Assembly (NCBI GenBank): GCA_030824555.1
Contig: JAVBXK010000129.1
Location: 1 to 50,077, forward strand
Direction: 5' to 3'
Source of the DNA: a bacterium
Lineage (GTDB): Bacteria; Pseudomonadota; Gammaproteobacteria; Burkholderiales; Burkholderiaceae_C
Length of the DNA: 50,077 nt
The translations under genes and the position numbers were made by a program. Of the stretch, positions 1 through 8,478 are shown piece after piece (the stretch's first letter is position 1; each line of letters begins with the position of its first letter). The notes beneath the pieces were generated by a model. It saw only the letters and a list, made by a program, of their open reading frames with translations, searched no databases and had not been told where the DNA came from.

Positions 1-845
1 TGCACGTTTTTCAGCAGGCTGACGGGGCGGGTGGGGTCCCAGTCCAGCGGGTGCAGCAACTGGCCGTCGGGGCACACCAGCAGCAGCTCGCCGTAGGGCA
101 TTTCGTGCTCCATGTGGCGCGACTCTTTGCCGCCCATGAGCCCGGCACGCGGGCAGCTGGTGAACAGCGGGTGCTCGCCCGCGCACGCGTCAAGCACGGC
201 GTGTACCGTGGGGTAGGCCTGCATGCGCTCCAGCGTGCGGATGGTCGGGAAGATCATGAAGAACCGGCCCGCCGCGTGTTCGGCCAGTGCGTGAGCGGGC
301 GACACCCAGACGGGTTCGAACTGCTCGGCGTTGTCGGGCACGGGGGACTGGCCCTCGGGCATGCGGGCCACCAGAAACGGCACGTCGAAACGGCGGGGCA
401 GATCGGGGTCGGTGGTCCAGTGCGCCAGCATGAACACGTCGGCACCGGCCAGCGTGAGGCTGCGCTGGCTCATCTGGGCAAAAAAGTCGCCCTTGCGGTC
501 CAGTGTTTGCACGTCGGCATCGTTGGCCCAGCTGCCGTCAGCGTGGCGTGCCAACAAAATGCCCAGTTCTTCGAAGCTTTCGCGCATGGCGGCCACGGCC
601 TGGGTCAGCGCGGTGTCCGATTGCGTCGGCCGCCGGGTGGACAGGTGGTGTGCCGTGCCGTCGGCTGCGTCGATGGCCCCACCCGGGAACACATAGGCGT
701 TGGGTGCGAAACTGGCCGTGGCACTGCGGCGCGTCATCAGCACCTGGGGGCCGTCGGGCGTGTCGCGCATCAGCAAGACGGTGGCTGCCAGCCGTGGCGT
801 GGCTGCGGGACGTTGGGGGTGGAGAAGTTGATACGGTCTGACCAT
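1..845 (-). CDS. Nudix hydrolase, C-terminus beyond window
   Basis: About 281 codons are present; the reading frame is open to the window edge, so the C-terminus is missing. The start ATG (843-845 on the complement) is followed by MVRPYQLLHPQ. A GG at residues 55-56 and RESFEELGI at 88-96 form a Nudix box, but an insertion of about 25 residues separates the two halves, as in the NUDT19-like branch of COG0494. Nudix enzymes cleave nucleoside diphosphates linked to another group; the NUDT19-type members act on CoA esters, which is only a suggestion here. The gene is divergent from the response-regulator operon, 173 bases away. Long open frames on the plus strand of this stretch have no recognisable protein features. 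Confidence 0.8.
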   Translation of the reverse strand, partial: MVRPYQLLHPQRPAATPRLAATVLLMRDTPDGPQVLMTRRSATASFAPNAYVFPGGAIDAADGTAHHLSTRRPTQSDTALTQAVAAMRESFEELGILLARHADGSWANDADVQTLDRKGDFFAQMSQRSLTLAGADVFMLAHWTTDPDLPRRFDVPFLVARMPEGQSPVPDNAEQFEPVWVSPAHALAEHAAGRFFMIFPTIRTLERMQAYPTVHAVLDACAGEHPLFTSCPRAGLMGGKESRHMEHEMPYGELLLVCPDGQLLHPLDWDPTRPVSLLKNV

Positions 846-965
846 GGTGCATGGTAGCGGCATTCACCCAGGCACTGAATTTGCCTGCACAGAAGCATAA
901 ATAGCCTGCTCTGTGACCAATCTCACCGAATGTGTCTTGCCGGGCGCGCGCCATCGTCCGCCCCA

Positions 966-993
966 TGGACAAAGGGGAAGACACGGCTAGAAT
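966..993 (+). promoter_or_regulatory. putative sigma70 promoter of signalling operon
   Basis: TGGACA (966-971) and TAGAAT (988-993) are separated by 16 bases and sit about 25 bases ahead of the response-regulator GTG, leaving room for the GGAG ribosome site at 1008-1011. Assigned by eye only. Confidence 0.35.
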
Positions 994-1018
994 TCGCCCC
1001 TTACTTCGGAGTGCAACG

Positions 1019-1387
1019 GTGACTCACAGTGTTTTGATAGTGGACGACAGCCGGGTTTCCCGGATGATGATCAAGGCTCGCATGCTGGCTGTCTGCCCGG
1101 ATTGGACCTATCTGGAGGCCGCCAGTGGCGACGAAGCCCTGACGATGGTGGCGGCCGGTGCACCCGACTACCTGACCATGGACATGAACATGCCTGGTCT
1201 GACCGGTTTCGAGGCTGCGGAACAAATCGCAACGTCGGCGCCAACGGTGCGCATGGTCATGTTGACAGCCAACATCCAGGAAAGCAGCCGTCTGCGTGCC
1301 GAGGCCATGGGCTTGGGTTTTGTGCAAAAGCCCATCACCGACGCCAGCATCAAGCAAGTGCTCGATTTCTTCACAGGTACATCATGA
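1019..1387 (+). CDS. single-domain response regulator (CheY-like)
   Basis: A 122-residue receiver domain with no output domain. Acidic pair D9/D10 (VLIVDDSR), phospho-acceptor D55 (LTMDMNMPG), switch Thr83 (MLTAN) and Lys104 (VQKP) are all present. The GTG at 1019 was preferred over upstream codons because GGAG at 1008-1011 is correctly spaced and the protein then begins directly with the first beta strand. Its stop overlaps the next start (ATGA), so it is translationally coupled to a CheC-type phosphatase, its likely partner. No histidine kinase is in the window, so the input signal is unknown. Confidence 0.88.
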   Translation: MTHSVLIVDDSRVSRMMIKARMLAVCPDWTYLEAASGDEALTMVAAGAPDYLTMDMNMPGLTGFEAAEQIATSAPTVRMVMLTANIQESSRLRAEAMGLGFVQKPITDASIKQVLDFFTGTS

Positions 1388-1986
1388 AACTCGATGATTT
1401 GGCTCTGGATGCGCTGACCGAGTTGTTCAACCTCGGGGTCGGTCAAGCCGCCAGTGCGTTCAGCCAGATCGCGGGCGATACCGTGCAATTGACCGTGCCG
1501 CGTGTGCGCGTCATGACGCACGCCGAACTGTCGCAACACCTGATCGAAGGGGGCAGTGCCGCTGTCAGCGCCGTGCGTCAGCGCTACTCGGGTGCGATCA
1601 ATTCGGAAGCCGTGCTGATGTTCCCCGCCGAGCGCGGGTTGCAGCTGGTCCAGATGATGGTGGGTGGCGAACTGCCACTGGACCAGTTGGCCGAAATGGA
1701 GCAGGAAGCATTGTCCGAAATCGGCAACATTTTGTTGAATTCGGTGATGGCCAGCGTAGCCGATGCGCTTCAGATTCAGCTCGACGGCTCGTTGCCCACG
1801 GTCGAACTCAGTCAAGTGGGCAACGTGCTGCGCAGCCAGCACGAAACCGGTGGTGCGGTGCTGATGATTGACATCCAGTTCGAAGTCGCTGCCCGTGAAG
1901 TGAAGGGCCTGCTGGCGTTCCTGCTCGATGTAGCCTCGCAGGATGCGCTGGAACAACTGATTGCACGTTTCGTGGCGGGTGCATGA
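1384..1986 (+). CDS. CheC-type phosphatase
   Basis: 200 residues. Two copies of the CheC/CheX/FliY active-site pattern (acidic or Ser)-x3-E-x2-N are visible: D9...E13...N16 in DALTELFNLG, and E108...E112...N115 in EALSEIGN. Proteins of this family dephosphorylate CheY-P. Because the gene lies in an ATGA overlap behind a stand-alone receiver and ATGA-overlaps a diguanylate cyclase, the natural reading is that it resets that receiver. This is inferred from family and context. It has no separate CheD partner nearby. Confidence 0.82.
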   Translation: MKLDDLALDALTELFNLGVGQAASAFSQIAGDTVQLTVPRVRVMTHAELSQHLIEGGSAAVSAVRQRYSGAINSEAVLMFPAERGLQLVQMMVGGELPLDQLAEMEQEALSEIGNILLNSVMASVADALQIQLDGSLPTVELSQVGNVLRSQHETGGAVLMIDIQFEVAAREVKGLLAFLLDVASQDALEQLIARFVAGA

Positions 1987-3020
1987 CCCTGTCTTCTGCG
2001 CCAACCGATACCCATGATGTGCCGGTGACAACGGGCAACAACGCCCCGCCTTGGCCATTGGTGGCACTGGTGCACCTGCAAGCCGGTATCCTGATCCTGG
2101 ATGCGTCAGGCAAAGTGGTATTCGTCAACGAATGGTTTCTCAAACGTTGCGGTCTGGAGGCTGATGGGCTGCTGGGTCACAGGCTGATCGATGTGTTCGA
2201 CGGCACCGCAACCGTCCATTTCTGCCGCCGGTTGACCCTGAGCCAGAAAACCGGTTTTCCCGCGATGTTGTCGCACAGCTTGCATGCGCCGCCGCTGCCG
2301 CTGTACATGCCTCATCTGGTGGGGCATGCCCCGGCCCTGCTGAGCCAGTCGGTGCACATCATTCCCATGGGCAAGTGGACCACGCAACGGCACGATCAGG
2401 CCTACACGCTGGTGCAGGTGACCGACGTGACGCCCACCGTGCGCCGCGAATCGCTGTTGCGCACGCGGGTCGATCAGATGCACCTCATGGCCCGGGTCGA
2501 TGCGCTCACGGGCATCGGCAACCGGCGTGCGTTTGCCGAAACGCTGGACACCGAAGTCCGTGCGGCCATCCGGTCCGGCACGCCACTGGGCCTGCTGATG
2601 ATGGATATCGACTATTTCAAACCCTACAACGACCATTACGGACACCCAGCCGGTGACCAGTGTCTGCGTGAGGTGGCCGCCATGCTGCAGCGCGTGGTCA
2701 GGCGCCCGCGCGATCGCCTGGCCCGTTACGGTGGCGAAGAGTTCGTGGTGTTGTTGCCCGGTACACCGCTTGAAGGCGTGCTGGAAGTCGGGCGCGAAGT
2801 GATCGAGCAGATGCGCCTGTTGCGGCTGCCACACCTGGCACGCCAGGGTGGCAACACCGTGACGTTGAGCGTGGGCGCCGTCTCTATCGTGCCCAGGCAC
2901 GTTGACGAAGCCAGTACCCTGGTGAGCATGGCCGACAAGGCTTTGTACGAAGCCAAGGCGGGTGGGCGCAACAGGCTCTGTTACGCACCCGCAGTGCAAA
3001 TCGATTTACCTGCTGCCTGA
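1983..3020 (+). CDS. PAS-GGDEF diguanylate cyclase
   Basis: 345 residues. An N-terminal PAS-like domain (about 30-150, AGILILDASGKVVFVNEWF) precedes a GGDEF domain (about 170-335). The signature is GGEEF at 250-254, a functional variant, and an intact RxxD inhibitory site (RPRD, 241-244) lies exactly five residues ahead, so product feedback inhibition is expected. It makes cyclic di-GMP from two GTP. There is no transmembrane segment, so it is cytosolic. It is the third gene of an overlapping trio with a receiver and a CheC phosphatase, suggesting that receiver phosphorylation state controls c-di-GMP output. Confidence 0.9.
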   Translation: MTLSSAPTDTHDVPVTTGNNAPPWPLVALVHLQAGILILDASGKVVFVNEWFLKRCGLEADGLLGHRLIDVFDGTATVHFCRRLTLSQKTGFPAMLSHSLHAPPLPLYMPHLVGHAPALLSQSVHIIPMGKWTTQRHDQAYTLVQVTDVTPTVRRESLLRTRVDQMHLMARVDALTGIGNRRAFAETLDTEVRAAIRSGTPLGLLMMDIDYFKPYNDHYGHPAGDQCLREVAAMLQRVVRRPRDRLARYGGEEFVVLLPGTPLEGVLEVGREVIEQMRLLRLPHLARQGGNTVTLSVGAVSIVPRHVDEASTLVSMADKALYEAKAGGRNRLCYAPAVQIDLPAA

Positions 3021-3026
3021 ACTGCC

Positions 3027-3908
3027 GTGCGCATTCCGTTTACCAAAATGCAAGGGGCCGGCAACGACTTTGTCGTGCTCGATGAAACACGGCAGTCCTT
3101 CGGGCTCACCGCTGCCCAATACCGGTTTCTGGCTGACCGGCATTTTGGTGTCGGTGCCGATCAGATCCTCACCGTGCGCCCGTCGCCTGGACCGGGCATC
3201 GATTTCGAATACGTCATCCACAACGCCGACGGTGGCGAGGTCGAGCACTGCGGCAACGGCGCCAGGTGCTTCGTGCGCTTCGTGCGCGAGCAGGGGCTGA
3301 CCACACAAGATGCCGTGCGGGTGAAGGTCAAGCACGGCGTCATCGAACTGCGCATGAACCCAGATGGCCGGGTCACCGTCAACATGGGGCCGCCCGTGTT
3401 CGACCCTGCACGCGTGCCATTCGTGCTACCAGCGCTGCCGCCACTTGTACAAAATGATTGGCAAAAATGGCCTCTGGCGCTTGATGCAGATGCGTTGATT
3501 GCTCCTGTTTTAGTGGGCGTGGTGTCCATGGGCAACCCGCATGCCGTGCAGCTGGTTGACGATGTCGATACCGCCCCTGTTGCCACAGTTGGCCCGTTGG
3601 TGGAAAACCATGTGGCGTTTCCCAATCGCGTGAATGCCGGGTTCATGCAGGTCGTGTCGCGCAACCATGTGCGCTTGCGCGTGTACGAACGCGGCGCAGG
3701 CGAAACGCTGGCGTGCGGCACGGGCGCGTGCGCTGCCGTCGTGGCTGGCGTGCGCTGGGGCCTGCTGGATGCCCCGGTCGACGTGGACACGCACGGTGGC
3801 CGCCTGACCATCAGCTGGGAGCAGACCGCAGACCTGAGAGCCCCTGTCTACATGACCGGGCCCGCCACCACCGTGTTCACGGGCACCATCGACCTGCCTG
3901 CCCTCTGA
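3027..3908 (+). CDS. dapF: diaminopimelate epimerase
   Basis: 293 residues. Converts LL- to meso-diaminopimelate for lysine and peptidoglycan synthesis. The two catalytic cysteines are seen: C75 in EHCGNGARC and C230 in LACGTGAC; the N-terminal [11 protein letters not shown] block is canonical. The start is GTG, six bases behind the cyclase stop. Residues about 140-162 are encoded by an AT-rich dispersed element (see repeat at 3448-3512), in a region between the two domains where family members vary in length. The DUF484-xerC neighbours behind it are the usual arrangement in many proteobacteria. Confidence 0.96.
   Translation: MRIPFTKMQGAGNDFVVLDETRQSFGLTAAQYRFLADRHFGVGADQILTVRPSPGPGIDFEYVIHNADGGEVEHCGNGARCFVRFVREQGLTTQDAVRVKVKHGVIELRMNPDGRVTVNMGPPVFDPARVPFVLPALPPLVQNDWQKWPLALDADALIAPVLVGVVSMGNPHAVQLVDDVDTAPVATVGPLVENHVAFPNRVNAGFMQVVSRNHVRLRVYERGAGETLACGTGACAAVVAGVRWGLLDAPVDVDTHGGRLTISWEQTADLRAPVYMTGPATTVFTGTIDLPAL
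3448..3512 (+). repeat. AT-rich GCTT-N18-GCT element, copy 1, inside dapF
   Basis: A low-GC island within a high-GC gene. The core is GCTT at 3479-3482, 18 bases, then GCT at 3501-3503. It is preceded by AAAATGGCCTCT, like the A-rich lead of the other copies, and by TTGTACAAAA, also found at copy 2. It is read in frame and adds about 22 codons of dapF. Similarity to the other copies was found by eye. Confidence 0.6.
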
Positions 3909-3975
3909 CACTTCGCCAGGGGCTACAGTTGGGGTTGTTTCAGTCTGTCCGCCTGTACCGTCACATTTGCCTGCC

Positions 3976-4677
3976 ATGAGCACTTCTTTCATCGACACCC
4001 AGCCCATTTCTCCCATCACCGAGGAAGACATCGCCAACTACCTGGTGCAGACGCCTGATTTTTTCGAGCGCCACGCCGAGGTACTGGCGTCGGTGCAGCT
4101 GAGCAGCCCGCACGGTGGCCGGGCGGTCAGCTTGCAGGAACGCCAGGCCGAACTGCTGCGCGACAAGATCCGTGGCCTGGAGCGCAAAGCCAGCGACATG
4201 ATCCGCTACGGCCACGAAAACATGGGCATCGGCGACAAGCTGCAGGGCTGGACATTCGGTCTGCTGAAAGCAGCCGACCCGGGCGACCTGCCCACCGTGA
4301 TTGCCCGTGACCTGGCGCTGTGTTTCGGCGTGCCCCAAACGGCACTGCGTCTGTGGGATGTGGCACCCACCTGGGCGTCGGCACCCTACGCCCAGGGTTG
4401 CAGCGACGATGTGAAGGCGTTTGCCACGTCGCTGGTGCAACCGTATTGCGGCAGCAACCCCGGCCTGGAAGCTGTGAGCTGGCTCGACGAACCCGCAGAA
4501 GCCAAGTCGCTTGCCTTGATTGCGTTGCGTGAGGAGCCGGGTGCGCCGTCGTTCGGCATGCTGGTGCTGGCCTCGCCCGATGTGCGCCGCTTCCAGGCTG
4601 ACATGGGCACTGACTTTTTGGAGCGCATTGGCGAGCTGGCCAGTGCTGCGCTGTCGCGGCTGCGCCCACGCGCCTGA
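3976..4677 (+). CDS. DUF484 family protein
   Basis: 233 residues from the ATG at 3976; a TTG three codons earlier is possible but lacks support. The DUF484 opening, TEEDIANYLVQTPDFFERH, is followed by a short helical stretch and a GAF-like domain. Function is not established; the gene sits between dapF and xerC in many gammaproteobacteria and betaproteobacteria, which is the arrangement here. It is probably co-transcribed with both. No catalytic residues are recognisable. Confidence 0.88.
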   Translation: MSTSFIDTQPISPITEEDIANYLVQTPDFFERHAEVLASVQLSSPHGGRAVSLQERQAELLRDKIRGLERKASDMIRYGHENMGIGDKLQGWTFGLLKAADPGDLPTVIARDLALCFGVPQTALRLWDVAPTWASAPYAQGCSDDVKAFATSLVQPYCGSNPGLEAVSWLDEPAEAKSLALIALREEPGAPSFGMLVLASPDVRRFQADMGTDFLERIGELASAALSRLRPRA

Positions 4678-4712
4678 CAGACTGCCAGTCCACCCGCCTG
4701 TCCGTCCAGCAC

Positions 4713-5762
4713 ATGGCTGAGCCAGCGCTTTCACCAGCCGATGCCGAGCTGGTTCGGCGCTACCTGCAGCACGTGCAGGTTGAAAAGCGGTTGGCGGCTC
4801 GCACGCTGGCGCTCTACACCATTGACCTGAACAAACTCGCTGCGGCGGCTGTCACTGCGCGCGTGGCGCTGACAGCGGTGCAGACCCACCACGTTCGCCG
4901 CTGGGTGGCCCAGATGCACGCCGGTGGCCGCAGTGGGCGGGGCATTGCCCTCATCCTCTCCGGTTGGCGGGGGTTTTATGTGTGGTTGGGGCGCATGGGG
5001 CTCATGGCGCACAACCCCGTGCAGGACGTGCGTGCGCCCAAAGCGCCCAAGCCCCTGCCCAAGGCGCTGGGCGTGGACGAGGCCATGCAACTCGTCACCG
5101 CGCCAGCCAGGGTTGGAGGTGACCACGGTACGACCCCAGAGGACGGTGTGAACGGGCCGATCGATGCCGTTCAAGCCGCGCGCGACCAGTGCATGGTTGA
5201 GCTGTTGTACGGTTCTGGCCTGCGCCTGGGTGAGTTGCTCGGGCTGGACGTGAACGGTGCCCCCCCAGCAGTGGGCTGGGTGGATGCCGATGCCGCCGAG
5301 GTGCATGTGCTGGGCAAGGGGTCGAAACGGCGCACGGTGCCGGTGGGTGGCCCCGCGTTGCAGGCGCTGGCCACTTGGATGGCGGTGCGTGACCAATGGC
5401 TGCCTGTCGGCGGCAGACCCGGCGGGCAAATCGATGGGGCCGGTGCCCTGGCCGATGGGCTGCGCGCGCTGTTCATCAACCGCCGTGGCAAACGCCTGTC
5501 GCCGCAGCAGACCCGTCTGGCGCTGCGGCAGCGTTCGTTGCAGGCGGGGCTGGCCACGCCGGTGCACCCGCACATGCTGCGCCACTCGTTTGCCAGCCAT
5601 GTGCTGCAGTCCAGTGGCGACCTTCGCGCCGTGCAAGAGTTGCTGGGCCATGCCCACATTGCCACCACGCAGGTGTACACGCGGCTGGACTTTCAGCACC
5701 TGGCCAAGGCCTATGACGCAGCCCACCCGCGGGCGGGTCGCAAAGGCACGCCGCCGAAATGA
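4713..5762 (+). CDS. xerC: site-specific tyrosine recombinase XerC
   Basis: 349 residues. With XerD it resolves chromosome dimers at dif. The SAM-like core-binding domain covers about 1-110 and the catalytic domain the rest. Catalytic residues are R171 (GSGLRLGELL), K202 (GKGSKRR), H287 and R290 (HPHMLRH), H313 (LGHAHI) and nucleophile Y322 (TQVYTRLD). It is longer than the usual about 300 residues owing to a Gly-rich insertion at 133-155 and an extra loop at 232-247. Chromosomal context (dapF-DUF484-xerC) argues against a phage or integron integrase. Confidence 0.95.
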   Translation: MAEPALSPADAELVRRYLQHVQVEKRLAARTLALYTIDLNKLAAAAVTARVALTAVQTHHVRRWVAQMHAGGRSGRGIALILSGWRGFYVWLGRMGLMAHNPVQDVRAPKAPKPLPKALGVDEAMQLVTAPARVGGDHGTTPEDGVNGPIDAVQAARDQCMVELLYGSGLRLGELLGLDVNGAPPAVGWVDADAAEVHVLGKGSKRRTVPVGGPALQALATWMAVRDQWLPVGGRPGGQIDGAGALADGLRALFINRRGKRLSPQQTRLALRQRSLQAGLATPVHPHMLRHSFASHVLQSSGDLRAVQELLGHAHIATTQVYTRLDFQHLAKAYDAAHPRAGRKGTPPK

Positions 5763-5844
5763 CCTGAACCCCGTGGGTTGGTGTGGCGCGATCCGTTGGC
5801 ACAAGACGATCGCACACATACAGCCATGCGGGTTGATTTCTGTA

Positions 5845-5867
5845 AAGATTCATTTTAAATGATGCTT
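5845..5867 (+). promoter_or_regulatory. NsrR-type operator
   Basis: An 11-1-11 palindrome in an AT-rich promoter: left arm AAGATTCATTT, spacer T, right arm AAATGATGCTT. Against the NsrR half-site pattern AAGATGYATTT I count 10 of 11 matches on the left and 8 of 11 on the right. Its position upstream of nnrS and an nsrR-like gene makes NsrR control, with release by nitric oxide, the likely role. Confidence 0.55.
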
Positions 5868-5888
5868 ATAACGGTGTTTGTTGTAAAA

Positions 5889-5911
5889 TAGATATATTAA
5901 ATTTACATCTT
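5889..5911 (+). promoter_or_regulatory. second, weaker NsrR-like site
   Basis: Left arm TAGATATATTA, spacer A, right arm ATTTACATCTT, giving about 8 and 9 of 11 matches to the NsrR half-site pattern. It ends nine bases before the ATG of the next gene, where bound repressor would block the promoter or early elongation. Weaker than the first site and in very AT-rich DNA, so it could be chance. Confidence 0.35.
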
Positions 5912-5920
5912 TAAACTGCC

Positions 5921-6190
5921 ATGAACCAACTGATTCAACTCGACCTGACCGCATCCAACGTTGCCACTGACCGCGATGCTGCCGTGCTGGCCGCGTTTGC
6001 GCAACTGCCCGTGGGCGACAGCCTGGCATGGACGCAGGCCCATGACCCGCTCCCGTTGCACGAGGCGCTGATGGCACAGTGGGGGGGACAGTTTGCCTGG
6101 ACCCGGCAAGAACAGGACGGTGGGAACTGGGCGCTGCACCTGACGCGCAAGCCCGCTGGCAAAAGCTGCTGTGGCTGCTGCGGCGGCTGA
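5921..6190 (+). CDS. small DUF2249-like protein with Cys-rich tail
   Basis: 89 residues. The middle (DSLAWTQAHDPLPLHEAL) resembles DUF2249 proteins, which often accompany nitric-oxide and denitrification genes. The end, KSCCGCCGG, contains four cysteines and could bind a metal or iron-sulfur cluster; that is inference. It is first in a run with nnrS and the NsrR-like gene and lies directly behind two NsrR-like operators, so a role in nitrosative stress is likely. Not a recognised enzyme. Confidence 0.7.
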   Translation: MNQLIQLDLTASNVATDRDAAVLAAFAQLPVGDSLAWTQAHDPLPLHEALMAQWGGQFAWTRQEQDGGNWALHLTRKPAGKSCCGCCGG

Positions 6191-6221
6191 TCCCCCATAG
6201 CTGTACCGGCAAGCAAACGCC

Positions 6222-7418
6222 ATGGCCTCCGTCATCATCCCTTTAAAAGAACCCACTCGTCGTGCGCCCCCCGGCCGCATGGCGCTGTGGGATCTGGGTT
6301 TTCGCCCCTTCTACCTGCTGGCGGCGTTGTTCGCTGCCTTGTCGGTGCCCTTGTGGGCGCTGCAGTTCTCTGGGTTGACCTCACATGCCTGGCTGCGTGG
6401 TGCGGTTTGGCACGCCCATGAAATGGTGTTTGGCTACACGCTGGCGGTGGTCATCGGCTTTTTGTTCACGGCGGGGCGCAACTGGTCGGGTCAGCCCACA
6501 CCCAAAGGCCTGTGGCTCGCGGCACTGGCCGCGCTCTGGGTGGCTGCCCGCATCCTGGTGCTCACACCCTGGGGTGTTGCGGCTGCGGTCGTGAACGTGG
6601 CTGTGCCCTGGTTGGCTGCGTGGGGGCTGTGGCGGGCGCTGTACCAAGGCCGCAACAGCCGCAACTACTTTTTCGTGGCGCTGCTGGTGGCGATGGGTGC
6701 CGCCGCTGGCGTCGTTCATCTGACGCAGTCGATGGGGGTGCCGTTTCCCGGTGGGCTGGGCATTCCGGTGGCGTTGGATGTGGTCTTGTTCATGGTGAGT
6801 GTGATGGGCGGGCGCGTGATCCCCATGTTCTCCAACAACGGGGTGCCAGGCATGAATGCCGTGCGCCACCCGACCGTCGAAAAAGCGGCCCTGGGCAGTG
6901 TGCTGGCGCTGATCGTGGCCGACGCACTGGGGCTGCATGGTGTGGCGCTGGCTGTGTTGCTGTTGGCGGCCACAGGGGCACACGCCGCCCGCTTGTGGCT
7001 GTGGCAACCGCTCAAATCGCGCGCCAACCCGTTGGTGTGGGTGTTGCACGTGGCTTACCTGTGGGTGCCATTGCACTTGTTGCTGCGTGCGGCCGCCGAG
7101 CTGAGCTGGGTTGCACCCGGCCCGGCCACGCACGCGGTGACCGTGGGTGTGATTGGCACGATGACGCTGGGCATGATCACCCGCACCGCGCTGGGGCACA
7201 CAGGCCGGGCGCTGCACGCGTCACGCATGGAAACGGCTGCCTATGTGGCCGTGACTGCATCAGCCGTGGTGCGTGTGTGCTTGCCACTGGTGGCCCCTGC
7301 CAGCCTGATGGTGGCTGTGCACGTGTCTGCCACGCTGTGGACGCTGGCTTTCGTGCTGTACCTGGTGCGCTACGTCCCGTTCCTGATTTACGCTCGGGTG
7401 GATGGTCAACCGGGCTGA
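6222..7418 (+). CDS. nnrS: NnrS family heme-copper membrane protein
   Basis: 398 residues, strongly hydrophobic with about 12 predicted membrane segments. The opening LWDLGFRPFYLLAALFA and the WHAHEMVFGY histidine motif are typical of NnrS, an inner-membrane protein that protects against nitric oxide in denitrifiers and related bacteria. It follows the small Cys-tailed gene by 31 bases and precedes the NsrR-like regulator by 52, so all three probably form one nitric-oxide-inducible operon. Confidence 0.9.
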   Translation: MASVIIPLKEPTRRAPPGRMALWDLGFRPFYLLAALFAALSVPLWALQFSGLTSHAWLRGAVWHAHEMVFGYTLAVVIGFLFTAGRNWSGQPTPKGLWLAALAALWVAARILVLTPWGVAAAVVNVAVPWLAAWGLWRALYQGRNSRNYFFVALLVAMGAAAGVVHLTQSMGVPFPGGLGIPVALDVVLFMVSVMGGRVIPMFSNNGVPGMNAVRHPTVEKAALGSVLALIVADALGLHGVALAVLLLAATGAHAARLWLWQPLKSRANPLVWVLHVAYLWVPLHLLLRAAAELSWVAPGPATHAVTVGVIGTMTLGMITRTALGHTGRALHASRMETAAYVAVTASAVVRVCLPLVAPASLMVAVHVSATLWTLAFVLYLVRYVPFLIYARVDGQPG

Positions 7419-7470
7419 ACGCCTTGGATGGGTTGACCGCACCACACCACCCTGGCATTTTGGAGCCCCG

Positions 7471-7929
7471 ATGCGTCTGACCACCATGACCGACTATGCG
7501 CTGCGACTGCTGGTGTACATCGGCCAGAACCGTGACCGGCTGTGCACGATAGCGGAGGTGGCCAGGGTCCACGGCATCTCCGAGGCGCACCTGATGAAGA
7601 TCACCCACCAGCTCGGGCTGGGTGGGTGGATTGAAACCGTCCGTGGCAAGGGCGGTGGCATGCGCCTGGCGCGGGAGCCTGACCAGATCAACCTGGGTGA
7701 ACTCGTTCGCCGCGTGGAGCCTGACTTCGCGCTGGTCGAATGCCTGGGTGTCGCTGACCTGTGTTCGCTGTCTGGCAACTGCCGGTTGACCGAGGTGTTC
7801 AACGGTGCGTTGGCTGCGTTCATGGCGCGGCTCGATGCGGTGACGCTGGCAGACGTGTTGCCGTCGCCCAAACCGGCACAGTTCGTTCAGTCAGTCGATA
7901 TCAAGACCATCCGCGTGCATCCGCTGTAA
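7471..7929 (+). CDS. nsrR: Rrf2-family NO-sensing repressor NsrR
   Basis: 152 residues from the ATG at 7471. Winged helix at about 1-65 with the DNA-contact sequence VRGKGGGMRLA, typical of NsrR. Three cysteines, C91, C98 and C104, are positioned to hold an iron-sulfur cluster; Asp8 (TDYALR), the fourth ligand reported for one NsrR, is also present. Nitric oxide destroys DNA binding in this family. The adjacent nnrS and the palindromes at 5845-5911 suggest it represses its own operon. IscR is unlikely because the cysteine spacing and neighbours differ. Confidence 0.88.
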   Translation: MRLTTMTDYALRLLVYIGQNRDRLCTIAEVARVHGISEAHLMKITHQLGLGGWIETVRGKGGGMRLAREPDQINLGELVRRVEPDFALVECLGVADLCSLSGNCRLTEVFNGALAAFMARLDAVTLADVLPSPKPAQFVQSVDIKTIRVHPL

Positions 7930-7995
7930 CGGGCGCGGCATGCAAAACCGAATGGCGTCATGCACAAAGATGCCAATGGCCACACACGCCCAGGT

Positions 7996-8430
7996 TCAGT
8001 CGCGTGTGGCCTGGCGGCGCAATTCGTCCAAGTAGGCCTGCCCGTCAGGCGGGCGGCCCGAGCGCTGGCTTTCCCACACCATGCGACCCAGGCAGTCCAT
8101 GGCCACATGGTGGGCATCGTGCAATGAGTCTCGGCGGGCGGCCAGCAACTCGACGGCCTGGCGCACACCGGCGGGTTGGTCGATAGAGCATTGCTCGCTG
8201 ATGCTCAAGTGCATGGACAGGTGCAGGAACGGGTTGGTTTTGCTGGCATCAGGCTGATGCATGTGGCGCAACGCAGCGTCCACGTCTGACAGTTCGGCGT
8301 GGAACTCGGGGTGCTCGTCTATCCACTGGCCACTCAGCACCTCGATCGCTTCCATGGCTTCGCCGGACCGCTGCTTGCGGTACACGTCACAAAAAAACCG
8401 GCGAACATCTTCCTGGCTGGGGTTGAACAT
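7996..8430 (-). CDS. DUF1841 family protein
   Basis: 144 residues. MFNPSQEDVRRFFCDVYRK at the start and the His-rich central stretch NPFLHLSMHLSISEQ match DUF1841, a small family of proteobacterial proteins without known function. The conserved histidines and acidic residues could bind metal, but this is speculation. The ATG at 8430 was chosen over an in-frame codon 14 residues upstream because family members begin with this sequence. It follows the TRIC-like gene on the same strand by 48 bases. Confidence 0.8.
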   Translation of the reverse strand: MFNPSQEDVRRFFCDVYRKQRSGEAMEAIEVLSGQWIDEHPEFHAELSDVDAALRHMHQPDASKTNPFLHLSMHLSISEQCSIDQPAGVRQAVELLAARRDSLHDAHHVAMDCLGRMVWESQRSGRPPDGQAYLDELRRQATRD

Positions 8431-8478
8431 GGTGAAGTCTGGGGTCAAGGAAACAGGGAGCGCAGCATACACGGGCCG

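Noticed and set aside
4713-5762. XerC-like recombinase as sign of an integrated element
   Set aside because: The dapF-DUF484-xerC order is the normal chromosomal location, and no attachment-site repeats or phage genes are near.
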